Below are positions 63,763 to 64,000 of a DNA stretch of 64,000 nt, piece by piece; position 1 is the stretch's first letter; each line of letters starts with the position of its first letter. The stretch comes from Alcanivoracaceae bacterium. GTDB taxonomy: Bacteria > Pseudomonadota > Gammaproteobacteria > Pseudomonadales > Alcanivoracaceae. A program made the position numbers and the translations under genes. A model generated the notes under the pieces. That model made no database searches. It was not told where the DNA came from and worked only from the letters and a program-made list of their open reading frames with translations. The DNA lies in NCBI GenBank assembly GCA_029213045.1, contig JARGPN010000006.1, forward strand, positions 444,304-508,303, written 5' to 3'.

Positions 63763-64000
63763 TATGTGGGAGCCTGCCTGCAGGCGATTGTGGCACTCGG
63801 CGAGGTCGTATCGCTTGCAGGCAAGCTCCCACAGGGGGATTCGATTGAGCGTTGGGTGTCTATTTCTTATGTGGGAGCTGCCTGCAGGCGATTGCTGCGC
63901 TCGGCTAGGTCGTATCGCTTGCGGGCAAGCTCCCACAGGGGGATTCGATTGAGCGTTGGGTGTCTATTTCTTATGTGGGAGCTGCCTGCAGGCGATTGCT
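63763..64000. repeat. Tandem array of REP pairs at right edge
   Basis: Intergenic DNA from 63628 to the edge (373 bases) holds five REP palindromes in alternating orientation. They start near 63763 (plus), 63808 (minus), 63868 (plus), 63912 (minus) and 63972 (plus). Together with the linker between them they form a unit with a period of 104 bases (63822 to 63926, 63868 to 63972), nearly identical in the last two copies. The array continues beyond the window. Open frames inside are not genes. Confidence 0.9.

Noticed and set aside
63745..63952. Open frames on both strands at the right edge
   Set aside because: They lie entirely in REP repeats and consist of repeated peptide fragments; no ribosome sites.
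63763..64000. CRISPR array or integron attC sites
   Set aside because: The units are inverted pairs of a REP palindrome with a 104-base period, and there are no cas or integrase genes; attC core sites are not seen.

Overview
The window looks like chromosomal DNA of a free-living, probably marine, gammaproteobacterium related to Pseudomonas or the Cellvibrionales/Spongiibacteraceae. The evidence is gene order and repeats. A run from leuC through leuD, leuB, asd, usg, fimV, truA, trpF, trpB, trpA, accD, folC, dedD, cvpA and purF to metZ, all on the minus strand, is the arrangement known from Pseudomonas. Intergenic palindromes of the type GTGGGAGC...GCAAGCGAT resemble Pseudomonas REP elements. 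I saw no rRNA, tRNA, prophage, insertion sequence or CRISPR array. The placement is an inference and species cannot be named.

Layout: 1-5 kb holds the end of an AbgT transporter, queF, the ABC pair yadGH, a histidine phosphatase and a TenA/UndA-like enzyme. 5-9 kb is tgpA, a DUF58 gene and moxR, transcribed behind metZ. 9-28 kb is the housekeeping block for purine, folate, fatty-acid, tryptophan, leucine and aspartate-family biosynthesis plus the polar assembly protein FimV. A divergent LysR regulator coupled to a cardiolipin synthase-like gene follows. 30-35 kb carries an MFS permease, aroC, prmB and chrA. 35-40 kb has an EVE-domain protein, an ammonium transporter behind a sigma-54 promoter, a dicarboxylate/amino-acid symporter and a small membrane protein whose promoter is bracketed by an inverted repeat. 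40-51 kb is rich in lipid-type enzymes (SDR, acyl-CoA dehydrogenase, MaoC, alpha/beta hydrolases, saccharopine-dehydrogenase-like reductase), with a degenerate GGDEF regulator and the helicase DeaD. 52-58 kb has xthA, an isolated voltage-sensor-like membrane protein, a receiver-domain protein, a Ser/Thr kinase, dusA, transaldolase and a TerB-like protein.

The most notable system is at 59.5-62.4 kb: an HvfABC-type operon for a ribosomally made, post-translationally modified peptide (RiPP). It encodes a secreted 99-residue precursor with six E-x-K-C-G motifs, a DUF692 (MNIO) iron enzyme, a DUF2063 partner and a DoxX membrane protein. The genes are translationally coupled, preceded by a terminator and a possible ECF-type promoter, and followed by a terminator-like hairpin. 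By analogy with Haemophilus HvfA and the bufferins, the product is probably a periplasmic copper-binding peptide with modified cysteines. The repeat architecture here (two identical 15-residue blocks flanking two 10-residue blocks) is well defined.

Other items worth attention are an SDR protein that has lost Ser, Tyr and Lys of its catalytic triad, a response regulator whose GGDEF motif is GLSQF, a UndA-like diiron enzyme candidate, a voltage-sensor domain without a pore, a cysteine-free MlaA, a lipoprotein gene inserted in the leu operon, and tandem REP pairs with a 104-bp period at the right edge.
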